64,000 bases of DNA from Dulcicalothrix desertica PCC 7102 (GCF_003991905.1 NZ_RSCL01000017.1:1-64000); one strand, 5' to 3'. Positions 1 to 8,842 are shown, counted from the first letter of the stretch. Notes: a model not told the origin generated them from the sequence alone. Translations and numbers: made by a program.

Positions 1-23
1 AGAATTAAGCTCAAAAGGGTTTA

Positions 24-233
24 TCCTACACCCCAAAACTAATGACATGGAACACTAGTGGCCTGTGTCATTAATTTTGGTGTGTTGATTAGCAACGGAT
101 CAGAGCGGATGTAACGGATAAGTTATTGGTTACAAACGCTCATCTAATTATTAAAAATCAACCATTCGTTACATCCTAGAATCATCCGTTGCCAATTTTC
201 CTACACCCCAAAACTAATGACATGGAACACTAG
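24..233. repeat. MITE-like palindromic repeat
   Basis: A 35-bp direct repeat occurs at 24-58 and 199-233. From about 55 to 233 the sequence forms a long imperfect palindrome: 66-85 is an inverted version of the repeat core, and 90-117 (containing CAACGGAT and GGATGTAACGG) pairs with 167-193. No reading frame is present. Related fragments with CAACGGAT or ATCCGTTGCC appear near 30554-30571 and 31950-31990, so this is a dispersed family. The rest of 1-421, up to the response regulator start, shows nothing else I can name. Confidence 0.7.
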
Positions 234-421
234 GACTATAAGTCCCCAGGCTAAAAGCATAAGTCTTCTTATAGAGGACTATAGCAGCGATTTATAAAGG
301 TATTTTTTGTTACTAACTATTGCAAGTTTAAGGATTTATGCTTAGAGGTGATTGAGATAACCCTTTTTTTGCAAAGGTGTTGTTTAATAAAAGTAATACG
401 ATTTGAACAGAACAGTTACCC

Positions 422-1105
422 ATGCGCGTCTTACTGGTTGAGGACGAACCTGGCATTGCTCAATTTATTAGTCAGGGGTTGAACGAAGCGGGTTATGCAA
501 CAGATGTAGCAACTGATGGTGAGGAAGGACTTAATTATGCTTTGGTAGCAGAGTATGACATCATTATACTCGATATAATGTTGCCTAAAATTGACGGTCT
601 ACAGCTTTTGCGGAAATTGCGAACGCAAGGTCTTAAAACCCCTGTACTGCTATTAACCGCGCGCGATGCAATAGAAGACCGGGTTCAAGGTCTAGACGCT
701 GGCGCCGATGACTACTTGTCTAAGCCTTTTGCTTTGAGCGAACTATTGGCGCGTTTGCGTGCTTTACTACGTCGTCCCCCAATGCAACAGGATACAGTAC
801 TGCGCGTTGGAGACTTGGAGATGGATGTTGCGACTAGGGAAGTACGCCGCGCGGGAAAAAGTATCAACCTCAGCCCCCGTGAGTTTACGTTGTTAGAGTA
901 TTTTATGCGTCACCCTCGTCAGGTACTTACTCGTAGCCAAATAACCGAACATACCTGGAATTTTGACTTTTACGAAAATTCCAATGTTATTGATGTTTAT
1001 ATTGGCTACTTGCGACGCAAGATAGACCACGGTTTCGATAAGCCCCTCCTGCACACAGTACGTGGTGTAGGATATTGCCTCAGCGCACATACTGCAAATG
1101 ATTAA
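422..1105 (+). CDS. rppA: OmpR-family response regulator (RppA/NrsR-like)
   Basis: A 227-residue DNA-binding response regulator. The receiver domain spans roughly residues 1-115, with the acidic pocket VEDE near the N terminus, phospho-acceptor Asp51 in LDIMLP, Thr79 in LLTA and Lys101 in YLSKPF. A winged-helix trans_reg_C domain occupies about 130-222 and ends in the typical VRGVGY segment. It overlaps the following sensor kinase by 8 bp, so the two are translationally coupled and almost certainly cognate. The gene order and sequence resemble the cyanobacterial RppA/RppB (NrsR/NrsS) systems that respond to redox or metals, but the signal cannot be read from sequence. Likely targets are the small genes downstream, which share an 18-bp upstream motif. 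No clear Shine-Dalgarno sequence precedes the ATG. Confidence 0.9.
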   Translation: MRVLLVEDEPGIAQFISQGLNEAGYATDVATDGEEGLNYALVAEYDIIILDIMLPKIDGLQLLRKLRTQGLKTPVLLLTARDAIEDRVQGLDAGADDYLSKPFALSELLARLRALLRRPPMQQDTVLRVGDLEMDVATREVRRAGKSINLSPREFTLLEYFMRHPRQVLTRSQITEHTWNFDFYENSNVIDVYIGYLRRKIDHGFDKPLLHTVRGVGYCLSAHTAND

Positions 1106-2510
1106 TTTGAAGTGGCTGAATCATATTCCTGTACGTGTAAAATTAACTGCCTGGTATCTGCTGTTGTTGGCGCTGACTCTAAGCGGGTTCACGGGCTATT
1201 TGTATCTTCGACTTGAGCGTAAAATAATTAGCAAGGCGGATACTGCTTTGCAAATAGCAGGTTCTCAATCTTTGGTTTATTTAAAGGATGAGGGTAATGC
1301 TCTTGCTTTTGTGGACAAGCCAAGTTTACAAAATACTGCACAAGGTTTGGTAGAAGCTGGATTTGCTGTACGCCTGATTACTCCCCAAGGTAAAATTGTG
1401 GATGGTTTTGGCAAATACCAAGAAGTGCCTCTGTGGATACCAAATATCAGTGGATATACAAGGCTGGCAACAAGTAAAGCTGACTGGCGCCTAATTAGTC
1501 AACCAGTAATTCGTCAAGGTGAGATTATTGGCTGGTTGCAAATAGCAAAATCTCTTCAGGCATTGACAGAAATATCCCATGAATTACCTAGGGAAATGTT
1601 TTTTTCATTGCCATTGATACTGATTGTTGCTGCTTGTGGTGGTTTATTTCTCTCATCAAGAGCATTGCGACCTATCAGTCAAATTACCCGAACTGCCCAA
1701 GCTATTAGTGCTATTGACCTCGCCCAACGTTTAAACTACAAAGGGGCAAAAGATGAAGTGGGACAGTTGGCAACCACCTTTGACCAGATGTTAGAACGTT
1801 TACAAGCAGGTTTTGAGCGGGAACAACGATTTACGGCTGATGCAGCCCATGAATTACGTACTCCCCTGACGGTTATTAAGGGACGTATAGATGTAACTCG
1901 CAGTCGGGAGCGCACAACTGAAGAATACGAGCAAACCTTACAGGACTTAGAACAAGAGGTAGATCGGCTAATTAGACTTAGCAATGGTTTATTGTTACTA
2001 GCAAGGATTGACCGAGGACAGTTGCCTTTTGAGCCATTAGCTGTGGACTTAAACGACTTGTTGGAAGTGATTGTAGAACAAGTGCAACATGCTGCAGAAT
2101 CACAACAAATTAAGTTGTTAAATAATTTGACCCCTGATTTGTGGGTGCAGGGTGACCCCGACCAGTTGATTAGTTTGTTTTTGAATTTGGTAGACAACGC
2201 TGTTAAATACACGCCACAAGGGGGTGTTGTTTGGGTGCGCTCCAATTTGTACTTAAATGTAGTGCAGGTGATGATAGTTAATACAGGGGTAGGTATTGCT
2301 CAATCGCATCTACCTCACTTATTTGAGCGGTTTTATCGGGCAGACTCAGCGCGTAACTCCGGAAAAAGCGGCGCCGGTTTGGGGTTAGCGATTGCTCACG
2401 AAATTGCTCGCTTGCATGGTGGTAATATTACTGCTGACAGCATTCCTAACAAAGAAACTACTTTTACCGTTACTCTACCAACTGCTCAAGTTAATATTGA
2501 TAAGCTCTAA
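1098..2510 (+). CDS. rppB: HAMP-domain sensor histidine kinase (RppB-like)
   Basis: A 470-residue membrane histidine kinase. TM1 lies at about residues 13-32 and TM2 at about 168-190, enclosing a periplasmic sensor segment of about 135 residues. They are followed by HAMP (about 188-240), HisKA with phospho-acceptor His about 251 in AAHELRTPL, and HATPase_c (N box LFLNLVDNAVKYTP; GLGLAIAHEIA in the G2 region). The G1 box reads NTGVGI, with Asn where most kinases have Asp (DxGxG); that Asp normally contacts the ATP adenine. The frame is otherwise intact, so I still call it functional. It overlaps the regulator gene by 8 bp and should phosphorylate that regulator. The periplasmic domain has no recognised ligand-binding signature. 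Confidence 0.9.
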   Translation: MINLKWLNHIPVRVKLTAWYLLLLALTLSGFTGYLYLRLERKIISKADTALQIAGSQSLVYLKDEGNALAFVDKPSLQNTAQGLVEAGFAVRLITPQGKIVDGFGKYQEVPLWIPNISGYTRLATSKADWRLISQPVIRQGEIIGWLQIAKSLQALTEISHELPREMFFSLPLILIVAACGGLFLSSRALRPISQITRTAQAISAIDLAQRLNYKGAKDEVGQLATTFDQMLERLQAGFEREQRFTADAAHELRTPLTVIKGRIDVTRSRERTTEEYEQTLQDLEQEVDRLIRLSNGLLLLARIDRGQLPFEPLAVDLNDLLEVIVEQVQHAAESQQIKLLNNLTPDLWVQGDPDQLISLFLNLVDNAVKYTPQGGVVWVRSNLYLNVVQVMIVNTGVGIAQSHLPHLFERFYRADSARNSGKSGAGLGLAIAHEIARLHGGNITADSIPNKETTFTVTLPTAQVNIDKL

Positions 2511-2526
2511 TACCGCTTCGGGGCGC

Positions 2527-2544
2527 CTCTCATTGTTTTCTTAA
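2527..2544 (+). promoter_or_regulatory. Shared upstream motif, copy 1
   Basis: CTCTCATTGTTTTCTTAA about 50 bp before the small membrane protein gene. Near-identical sequence lies 62-65 bp before both PepSY genes (2853-2870 and 4362-4379). Its repeated position suggests a promoter or response-regulator binding site, probably for the adjacent OmpR-type regulator; that assignment is inference. Confidence 0.45.
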
Positions 2545-2592
2545 TCTCGTCTTGTAACTTGAAAATATAGCGAGTTGCAATGGAGTTAGACC

Positions 2593-2784
2593 ATGAAAGT
2601 AAGTGAAATGAATTTGGATGCGGATTTATCACAGCAAATATCTGAACATATAATATCTGAAACTCAAGGTAGTGAATATATTATTGATTGCTATCCGTAT
2701 GCAATGAAAGGATTTTTGTGGGGTCTTGTCTTCTCTGCTGTCCTTTGGATGGGAGTGATTGGCGTATTATTGCTAGTGTTTTAA
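2593..2784 (+). CDS. Small single-pass membrane protein
   Basis: A 63-residue protein with a polar N-terminal part (residues 1-38, acidic and serine-rich) and one hydrophobic helix at about 40-62 (FLWGLVFSAVLWMGVIGVLL). No known domain. It is preceded by GGAGTTAG as a plausible ribosome site and by the motif shared with the two PepSY genes, which suggests co-regulation by the upstream two-component system. Its position directly after the sensor kinase and its charge pattern support a real gene, but the short length keeps the call tentative. Confidence 0.55.
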   Translation: MKVSEMNLDADLSQQISEHIISETQGSEYIIDCYPYAMKGFLWGLVFSAVLWMGVIGVLLLVF

Positions 2785-2790
2785 TAGTTG

Positions 2791-2842
2791 ATAAATTGTA
2801 GGGAGCGCGTAGACAGATGCAACGACAGGCGCCGACCTACAA
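2791..2842. repeat. Intergenic inverted repeat
   Basis: AATTGTAGG near 2793 is complementary to CCTACAATT near 2836, forming a stem around a loop of about 30 nt that contains GGCGCC. It lies just after the small membrane protein gene and may act as a transcription end or attenuator; there is no T-run. Confidence 0.4.
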
Positions 2843-2852
2843 TTATTTATTA

Positions 2853-2870
2853 CTCTCATCGTATTCTTAA
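2853..2870 (+). promoter_or_regulatory. Shared upstream motif, copy 2
   Basis: CTCTCATCGTATTCTTAA, 62 bp upstream of the first PepSY gene. It matches copies at 2527 and 4362. Homology to the 4362 copy continues through the following AAGATGAAG, consistent with duplication of a whole promoter-gene unit. Confidence 0.5.
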
Positions 2871-2932
2871 AAAGTCTCTCTAAGATGAAGTTGTGAGCCA
2901 ATAAATCAAAGGTTAAATCATGAGGTTTAGTT

Positions 2933-3271
2933 ATGACGATTAAGCAAACAATAATGGCTGCTTGTGGAATATTAGCTGTGATGCTTGGAGCCAATTGGTT
3001 TTTGAGAACTCAACCGGTTCAAGCTTCTACTGACGACACAGTACCTGCTATAACAATGGTTGAAGCCGTAGAAACTGTTCTTGCTGCTAACCCAGGTACT
3101 AAAGCAATTGATGTCAATTTAGAGCGTGAAAATAATAATTTGGCATGGGAAGTTGAACTAAACAATGATTTAGAAGTGTATATTGATGCCAACACAAAAG
3201 AAATTATTAAAACTGAGCAAGGCTGGGATTTGAAAGATGTTCCTTTCTTAGCAAACTGGATGCCTAATTAG
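2933..3271 (+). CDS. Exported PepSY-domain protein (copy 1)
   Basis: A 112-residue protein with a signal peptide or N-terminal anchor (residues 1-32, ending near PVQAS) followed by one PepSY domain (about 40-100) with the usual run of a helix starting TMVEAVETVLAANPG, then LAWEVELNN and VYIDANTKEII. PepSY domains are extracytoplasmic and occur in protease inhibitors and metal- or redox-linked sensors. It is about 60% identical by eye to the 4445 gene, and the upstream region is also similar, so the two arose by duplication. Probably regulated by the adjacent two-component system through the 2853 motif. Confidence 0.85.
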   Translation: MTIKQTIMAACGILAVMLGANWFLRTQPVQASTDDTVPAITMVEAVETVLAANPGTKAIDVNLERENNNLAWEVELNNDLEVYIDANTKEIIKTEQGWDLKDVPFLANWMPN

Positions 3272-3308
3272 CCTAATTAATTTATAACCCTGTAATTGGA
3301 GTTTACTC

Positions 3309-4392
3309 ATGACTAGAGCTGTATCTACCCATCAAGTTCGGAAACAAGTTAGCCCAATGCAAGACAAGCTGCTTGCAAATTGGCATTCTTTACCTGTAGA
3401 AGAAACAGGAATGTCTCACTGCCGGACTGTTATGTAATGACTCTCACTTGGAAACTAAAAATGAGAAATGGGTAGTTGTTGGCGACCCTACTGAGGGAGC
3501 TTTGATTACCTCTGCTAATAAATCGGGGTTAATTAAGCCGCTTTTAGAACAACAAATGCCGAGACTGGATGCAATTCCTTTTGAGTCTGAGTTTCAGTAC
3601 ATGGCGACTTTGCACGCAACTCCAATGGGTAAGGCGATTTATATCAAAGGTTCACTAGAGGCAATAGCCAAGCGCTGCACCTTTATGTTAAATAGCAAGG
3701 GACAAATCAGACCTATTGACTGCGTCGAGACTTTAAATACCTCCTCTATCGAGCGGGAAGTCAATATTATGGCACGCCAAGGCTTACGGGTGTTGGCGTT
3801 GGCAAAGAAGCTTGCACCAAATGAGCAAACTACGGTAGATCATCCTGATATTGACAGTGGGTTGATTTTCTTAGGCTTGCAGGGGATGATTGACCCGCCA
3901 CGCGAAAGTGCGATGAAAGCAGTGAAAGCCTGTCAAGAAGCAGGTATTCAGGTAAAGATGATTACCGGCGACCATGCTGTAACAGCGCAGGCAATTGCAA
4001 CTCGTATGGACATCAGTAAAAATGGGTCAGTGCTGGCATTTACCGGCGCCGAACTTGCTCAAATGAACCACCAAGAACTCGCACAAGTTGCAGAAGATGG
4101 CGTTGTATTCGCGCGCGTAGCACCAGAACAAAAGCTGCGTTTAGTAGAAGCTTTACAATCAAAAGGTGAAATTGTCGCCATGACGGGGGATGGAGTTAAC
4201 GATGCACCCGCCTTGAAACAAGCCGATATTGGTATTGCGATGGGTATGGCAGGAACGGAGGTAGCAAAGGAAGCTGCTGATATGCTACTTACTGATGACA
4301 ACTTTGCCTCAATTAAAGCAGCCGTTATAGTTTATTTAAATACAAAGTACTGTATTTGGTTCTCTCATCGTTTTCTTAGAAAGCCTATTTAA
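3309..4392 (+). pseudogene. Cation-transporting P-type ATPase remnant
   Basis: A broken P2-type (Ca2+-ATPase-like) ATPase gene. From 3309 a 43-codon frame encodes the family N terminus (NWHSLPVEET) and then stops at about 3440. From about 3415, in another frame, the nucleotide-binding and P domains follow: LLCNDS, GDPTEGAL, MITGDH, MTGDGVNDAPALKQADIGIAMG. TM1-TM4, the actuator domain and the DKTG phosphorylation site are missing. Homology also stops after FASIKAAV near 4325, so the last transmembrane helices are lost and the frame runs on to a random stop at 4392. It cannot pump ions. It lies between the two PepSY paralogues, suggesting deletion after duplication in an ancestral ATPase-PepSY locus. 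Confidence 0.85.
4362..4379 (+). promoter_or_regulatory. Shared upstream motif, copy 3
   Basis: CTCTCATCGTTTTCTTAG, 65 bp upstream of the second PepSY gene, directly after the point where P-type ATPase homology ends. See copies at 2527 and 2853. Confidence 0.5.
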
Positions 4393-4444
4393 GATGAAGA
4401 TATAAGCAAATCGCACACTTGCCTAACTTCATTCAGGTTTAATT

Positions 4445-4783
4445 ATGGTAATTAAGCAAGAAATTGTTGGCGCCGTTGGAGTAATAAGTTTGATTCTGGG
4501 AGGAAGTTTATGGCTGGAAACCAGACCTGCTCATGCTTCTCACCATGATAAAGTGCCTACTGTGACAATTACCCAAGCGATTGAAACAGTTCAAGCCGCT
4601 AACCCTGGTAAGACGGTGACTGACATCAGTTTAGAGCATGAAAATAATAAGTTGGCATGGGAAGCAGAACTCAACAATGGTTCAGAAGTTTACGTTGATG
4701 CTAACACAAGGCAAATCATTAAAACCGAAGAAGCTAGGAATTTAGTTGACTTTAGCTTCATCAAGGACTGGATAACTAATTAA
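4445..4783 (+). CDS. Exported PepSY-domain protein (copy 2)
   Basis: A 112-residue paralogue of the 2933 gene with the same length and layout: a signal segment ending near PAHAS, then a PepSY domain with TITQAIETVQAANPG, LAWEAELNNGSEVYVDANT and KTEEA. The ATG at 4445 follows AGGTTTAATT. Its promoter carries the 4362 motif. Copies 1 and 2 differ mostly at surface-type positions, so both look functional. The role is likely periplasmic, linked to the RppA/RppB-like system; the substrate is unknown. Confidence 0.85.
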   Translation: MVIKQEIVGAVGVISLILGGSLWLETRPAHASHHDKVPTVTITQAIETVQAANPGKTVTDISLEHENNKLAWEAELNNGSEVYVDANTRQIIKTEEARNLVDFSFIKDWITN

Positions 4784-4864
4784 TTTTTCTCCCATTACCC
4801 ATTACCTGTTTTTTCGCTTGCAGCTTTGGTTCTCAATTTCACCAACCTAATTAGAAGGTATGTT

Positions 4865-6256
4865 ATGCAAGTAAAGACTGTGCAACCTCCCCTGCAATTT
4901 ATTCCTCCTGTTTTTAATACATCAGTACTAAATACTAGTCAGAAAGTGCTTCCCTTTTGGTTGCGGTATCATCGGAAAATTAGCCACATTCAAGCTAATG
5001 ATGTAGAACGTTTAGCAAAACTTTATCACCAATTTCAATCAGGCAAAACCCGTTTCCTTATCGCTTTTCGCCATCCAACTTTGGATGACCCTGCTTGCTT
5101 GCATTACTTGCTTGCCCATATTTTACCGCAAGAGGCTCACAAGCATGATATTCCACTACGCCACCCCACCCATGCCCACTTTATCTATGAACGTGGTATT
5201 CCTCTTTGGGCTGGTTCGTTTGCAGGTTGGTTTTTCTCTCGAATAGGCGCCACACCCATTCACCGAGGCAAAATTGACCTTGTGGGATTGCGTTCGGCAC
5301 GGGATTTATTTGCTAATGGTTCTTTACCAATGGCAGCGGCGCCAGAAGGTACTCTTAATGGTTGCAGTGAGCGGATGAATTGCCTTGAACCTGGTGTTGC
5401 CCAACTTGGATTTTGGTGCAAGTCAGATTTGTTGAAGAAAGGAGAATTTGAGCAAGTGGTGATTTTGCCCGTTGGTATTAAGTACTACTATGTTCAACCT
5501 AATTGGGAAGCTCTGTCTATGCTAATAAGCCAGCTAGAAACAGATTGTGGGCTGACTATTGTAAGGGAGCCGACGAGATTAAAAACTAAGCAAAGTCGGG
5601 ACAAAGTACTCACTTCGCGGTTAATTCGATTAAGCTATAACATATTATCTATGTTAGAAGACTTTTATACTCGCTTTTATCATCAACCTTTACCAGAAGT
5701 CGGTAGTTTAAATGAGCGGTTACATGCTGTTCAAAATGCAGCACTAAATACAGCAGAACGCTATTTTGGCTTACGACCTCTTGGCACTTTTATTGAGCGG
5801 CGCCATCGCATTGAACAAGCTGCTTGGGACTGGATTTATCGCGAAGATATTGACAAAAAGCAAGTTTTACCCGCAGTGGAAAATGGTATTGCTAATCACA
5901 TTGTAGAAATGACCAACATCCACTTATGGCACATGCGTTTAGCTGAGAGCTTTTGGGGATTACTTACCGACTATGTTCAAGAAAAACCGACATTTGAACG
6001 CTTTGCTGAAAGCACTTTGCTGCTGTGGAATGTAGTTAATAATCTGAAAGGAGGTAAGGCAAAACAACCTTATTTGGGTCAGCGTTGGGTTGAAATTACC
6101 ATAGGTGAAGAAATTTCTGTTTGCCAACGTTGGGATGAATACTGTAGTAATCGCCGTCAAGCTGTTAATAATTTAACGCAATACTTACAGAAAGCTTTAG
6201 AAAGTATCATATCTCCGACTTACCCAAATCCACAAAAAGTTTCTTTGGTAAGTTAA
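4865..6256 (+). CDS. PlsC-like acyltransferase domain protein
   Basis: A protein of about 463 residues with a glycerolipid acyltransferase (PlsC/AGPAT) domain in its first half. The H-x4-D motif is in RHPTLDD (about residue 69) and the PEGT motif is in AAPEGTLNG (about 160). The C-terminal 250 residues have no recognised domain but are largely helical. The start is placed at ATG 4865 because AGAAGG sits 6 bp upstream; the frame also opens earlier at TTG 4826. It likely transfers an acyl chain to a lipid or other acceptor at the membrane. It reads co-directionally with the HtrA gene, about 100 bp apart. Confidence 0.75.
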   Translation: MQVKTVQPPLQFIPPVFNTSVLNTSQKVLPFWLRYHRKISHIQANDVERLAKLYHQFQSGKTRFLIAFRHPTLDDPACLHYLLAHILPQEAHKHDIPLRHPTHAHFIYERGIPLWAGSFAGWFFSRIGATPIHRGKIDLVGLRSARDLFANGSLPMAAAPEGTLNGCSERMNCLEPGVAQLGFWCKSDLLKKGEFEQVVILPVGIKYYYVQPNWEALSMLISQLETDCGLTIVREPTRLKTKQSRDKVLTSRLIRLSYNILSMLEDFYTRFYHQPLPEVGSLNERLHAVQNAALNTAERYFGLRPLGTFIERRHRIEQAAWDWIYREDIDKKQVLPAVENGIANHIVEMTNIHLWHMRLAESFWGLLTDYVQEKPTFERFAESTLLLWNVVNNLKGGKAKQPYLGQRWVEITIGEEISVCQRWDEYCSNRRQAVNNLTQYLQKALESIISPTYPNPQKVSLVS

Positions 6257-6354
6257 CTTTTTACTAGCAAATTGTAAATAAACGAAAGTTTCATACTTTG
6301 AAGGAAAATACTTTATCAAGATTTATTACTAAATTGCTTGTGGTAGGTGTTACA

Positions 6355-7647
6355 ATGAAATTTTTACGACGTTATTTTGAGCATAATTCCGAACCAAGTA
6401 GCGATATCTCCCCGGTTAAGCCTTCGGGTAACAACGAAACTAAAAAAAGGTTTTCTTGGCAAAAGACAGCTACTCATTTATCTTTAGTATTATTAGGAAG
6501 CGGCATTACCCTTTCAGGTGGCTATTTGTTAGCACGCAATCCAATATCACCACGACAACTTGCTTCTCAAGAAGTTTCTGTACCAAATAGTAAAACTGCT
6601 CAAGCTAACTTACCAGGTGTTGCTAATAACAACTTCGTTACTACTGCTGTAAACCAGGTTGGACCTGCTGTGGTCAGGATTGATGCTTCAAGAACTGTAA
6701 CGAATCGTGTACCAGAGATTTTCAACGACCCATTGTTTCGTGATTTCTTTGGATTGGAGCCAATGCAACCGCGCAGACGAACGCAAAGCGGTACTGGTTC
6801 TGGTTTTATTGTTAGTTCCGATGGTCGTATTCTTACCAACGCCCATGTAGTTGACGGCGCCGAAACGGTGAGAGTCAGGTTGAAGGATGGACGCTCATTT
6901 GAGGGTAGGGTGTTAGGAACAGACCCAGTAACCGATGTCGCAGTTATCCAAATTCAAGCAAGAGGTCTACCAACTGTTCGGGTAGGTAACTCAGATCAAC
7001 TTACACCAGGGGAATGGGCAATAGCTATTGGTAATCCTCTCGGTCTTGATAATTCTGTTACCACTGGTATAATAAGTGCCACAGGACGCTCTAGTAGTGC
7101 TGTTGGTGTTGCCGATAAACGTGTGAGATTTATTCAAACAGATGCTGCAATTAACCCTGGTAACTCTGGTGGTCCATTATTAAATCAACAGGGTGAAGTG
7201 ATTGGCATAAATACAGCGATTATTCAAGGCGCCCAAGGATTAGGCTTTGCTATACCTATTAATACTGCTCAACGCATCGCCAATCAACTGATAGCTAACG
7301 GAAAGGTAGAACATTCTTTCCTGGGAATCCAAATGTTGACCATTACCCCAGAACTTAAACAAGAAATTAATAGTGACCCCAACCGTCTAATGAAGGTAGA
7401 TACTGAAGCTGGTGTTTTAGTCGTCAGAGTTGTGCCTGATTCTCCCGCTGCTAGAGCCGGGTTACGTGCTGGCGATATTATTCAAAGGCTTAATGGTAAC
7501 TCAGTAACAGACTCTCAAACAATACAACAAACTGTAGAAAATAGCTCTGTCGGTGAGAATTTACGCTTACAATTGCGGCGCCAGGGAAGAAATATGGACA
7601 TATCTGTGCGGACTGGTGCAATTCCTTCAAATAGAGCAATGAACTAA
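6355..7647 (+). CDS. HtrA/Deg-type serine protease with PDZ domain
   Basis: A trypsin-like Deg protease of the cyanobacterial HhoA/HhoB/HtrA group, about 430 residues from ATG 6355 (an upstream TTG at 6298 is also open). An N-terminal cytoplasmic stretch is followed by a membrane anchor or signal (about 40-60). The catalytic triad is present: His in ILTNAHVVDG (about 163), Asp in VTDVAVIQ (about 194), Ser in NPGNSGGPL (about 271). One PDZ domain covers about 310-410 (LGIQML, AGVLVVRVVPDSPAARAGLRAGDII). It should degrade or refold damaged proteins in the periplasm or at the thylakoid/plasma membrane. The presence of a single PDZ domain fits cyanobacterial family members. Confidence 0.92.
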   Translation: MKFLRRYFEHNSEPSSDISPVKPSGNNETKKRFSWQKTATHLSLVLLGSGITLSGGYLLARNPISPRQLASQEVSVPNSKTAQANLPGVANNNFVTTAVNQVGPAVVRIDASRTVTNRVPEIFNDPLFRDFFGLEPMQPRRRTQSGTGSGFIVSSDGRILTNAHVVDGAETVRVRLKDGRSFEGRVLGTDPVTDVAVIQIQARGLPTVRVGNSDQLTPGEWAIAIGNPLGLDNSVTTGIISATGRSSSAVGVADKRVRFIQTDAAINPGNSGGPLLNQQGEVIGINTAIIQGAQGLGFAIPINTAQRIANQLIANGKVEHSFLGIQMLTITPELKQEINSDPNRLMKVDTEAGVLVVRVVPDSPAARAGLRAGDIIQRLNGNSVTDSQTIQQTVENSSVGENLRLQLRRQGRNMDISVRTGAIPSNRAMN

Positions 7648-7717
7648 ATTACGTGCCTCAAAGCGCGCGTTCAATTTTTGATTTTTTAAACCTTTGTAGC
7701 TTTGCATTGAGGAAACT

Positions 7718-8842
7718 ATGCCAATTCAATACAGAAAAATCGGTAATAGAAAGAAACTTCGCTTCACGAGACGCACTTTTATTCTATCCACAGCAGCAGT
7801 TGCTCTCGGTATCGCTTCATGTCAACCACAAGCGCAACAAACTCCAACAGGAGCGACAACCCCTGCTGCCTCTCCCGTTGCAGATGCTGGTGCTAGTATC
7901 ACTCTTACTGGCGCTGGGGCAAGTTTTCCCGCTCCTTTGTATCAGCTTTGGTTTGCAGAGTACAACAAGAAAAATCCCAATGTGCTGATTAACTATCAAT
8001 CTATTGGCAGTGGTGCTGGGATACAACAGTTCATTAAGGGTACAGTTGATTTTGCAGCGAGTGATGTGGCAATGACAAAGGAAGAAATTGCCAAGGTCGA
8101 ACGAGGTGTTATTTTGCTACCGATGACAGCTGGCTCTATAGTAGTCGCTTACAACATCCCCGATGTCAAAACAGGTTTAAGGCTACCAAGAGATGTCTTT
8201 ACCGATATATTTCTGGGTAATATCAAAAATTGGAATGATGCCAGAATTGCAAACGCGAATAAGGATATTAAATTACCAAACTTACCAATTAATGTTGTGC
8301 ATCGCTCCGATGGTAGCGGTACCACCAGTGTTTTTACTGAACATCTGAGTGCTATTAGTCCCCAATGGAAAAGTAAAGTTGGCGCCGGTAGAAGTGTAAG
8401 CTGGCCAGCAGGTAGTGGTGCTAAGGGTAACGAAGGTGTAACCGCTCAAGTTCAACAAAACCAAGGCGCCATTGGTTATGTAGAGTATAGCTTTGCTAAA
8501 AAGAACAATCTTGCAATGGCTGCTTTACAAAATAAAGCTGGTAACTTCATTGTGCCAACACCAGAAGCTGCGACTAAAACATTGGCAGCAGTAGAATTAC
8601 CTGAAAACTTAGTTGCTTTTATTACTGACCCAGAAGGCGCCGAGTCTTACCCCATCGTTACTTACACCTGGCTTTTGGCTTACGACAACTATGAAGACCG
8701 AAAGGAAGCTGAAACCCTCAAGAGTGTAATTGAATGGGCATTAACCGATGGGCAGAAATTCAGTGCAGAACTTGGATATATCCCCCTGCCGGAAAAAGTT
8801 GTGGAAAAAACAAAAGCTGCTGCTAATCGTATTGTCTCATAA
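7718..8842 (+). CDS. pstS: PstS-family phosphate-binding lipoprotein
   Basis: A 374-residue substrate-binding protein of the high-affinity phosphate ABC transporter family. The N terminus has a twin-Arg stretch (RRTFIL) and a lipobox IASC at about residue 34, followed by a Pro/Thr/Ala-rich linker. PstS hallmarks are GAGASFPAPLYQ, GSGAGIQQF, DFAASDVAM, HRSDGSGTTSVFTEHL and NQGAIGYVEYSFA, which include the phosphate-contacting Ser/Thr/Asp residues. No pstCAB genes follow; the neighbours are a LysM protein and an exported protein, so it is an orphan binding protein. No clear Pho box was seen in the 70-bp gap upstream. Confidence 0.9.
   Translation: MPIQYRKIGNRKKLRFTRRTFILSTAAVALGIASCQPQAQQTPTGATTPAASPVADAGASITLTGAGASFPAPLYQLWFAEYNKKNPNVLINYQSIGSGAGIQQFIKGTVDFAASDVAMTKEEIAKVERGVILLPMTAGSIVVAYNIPDVKTGLRLPRDVFTDIFLGNIKNWNDARIANANKDIKLPNLPINVVHRSDGSGTTSVFTEHLSAISPQWKSKVGAGRSVSWPAGSGAKGNEGVTAQVQQNQGAIGYVEYSFAKKNNLAMAALQNKAGNFIVPTPEAATKTLAAVELPENLVAFITDPEGAESYPIVTYTWLLAYDNYEDRKEAETLKSVIEWALTDGQKFSAELGYIPLPEKVVEKTKAAANRIVS

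Noticed and set aside
1736-2245. Long antisense open frame in the sensor kinase gene
   Set aside because: Cysteine- and serine-rich shadow of a well-supported kinase.
7653-7988. Open frame overlapping the pstS start
   Set aside because: It shares DNA with pstS in another frame and has no domain; pstS has full family motifs.
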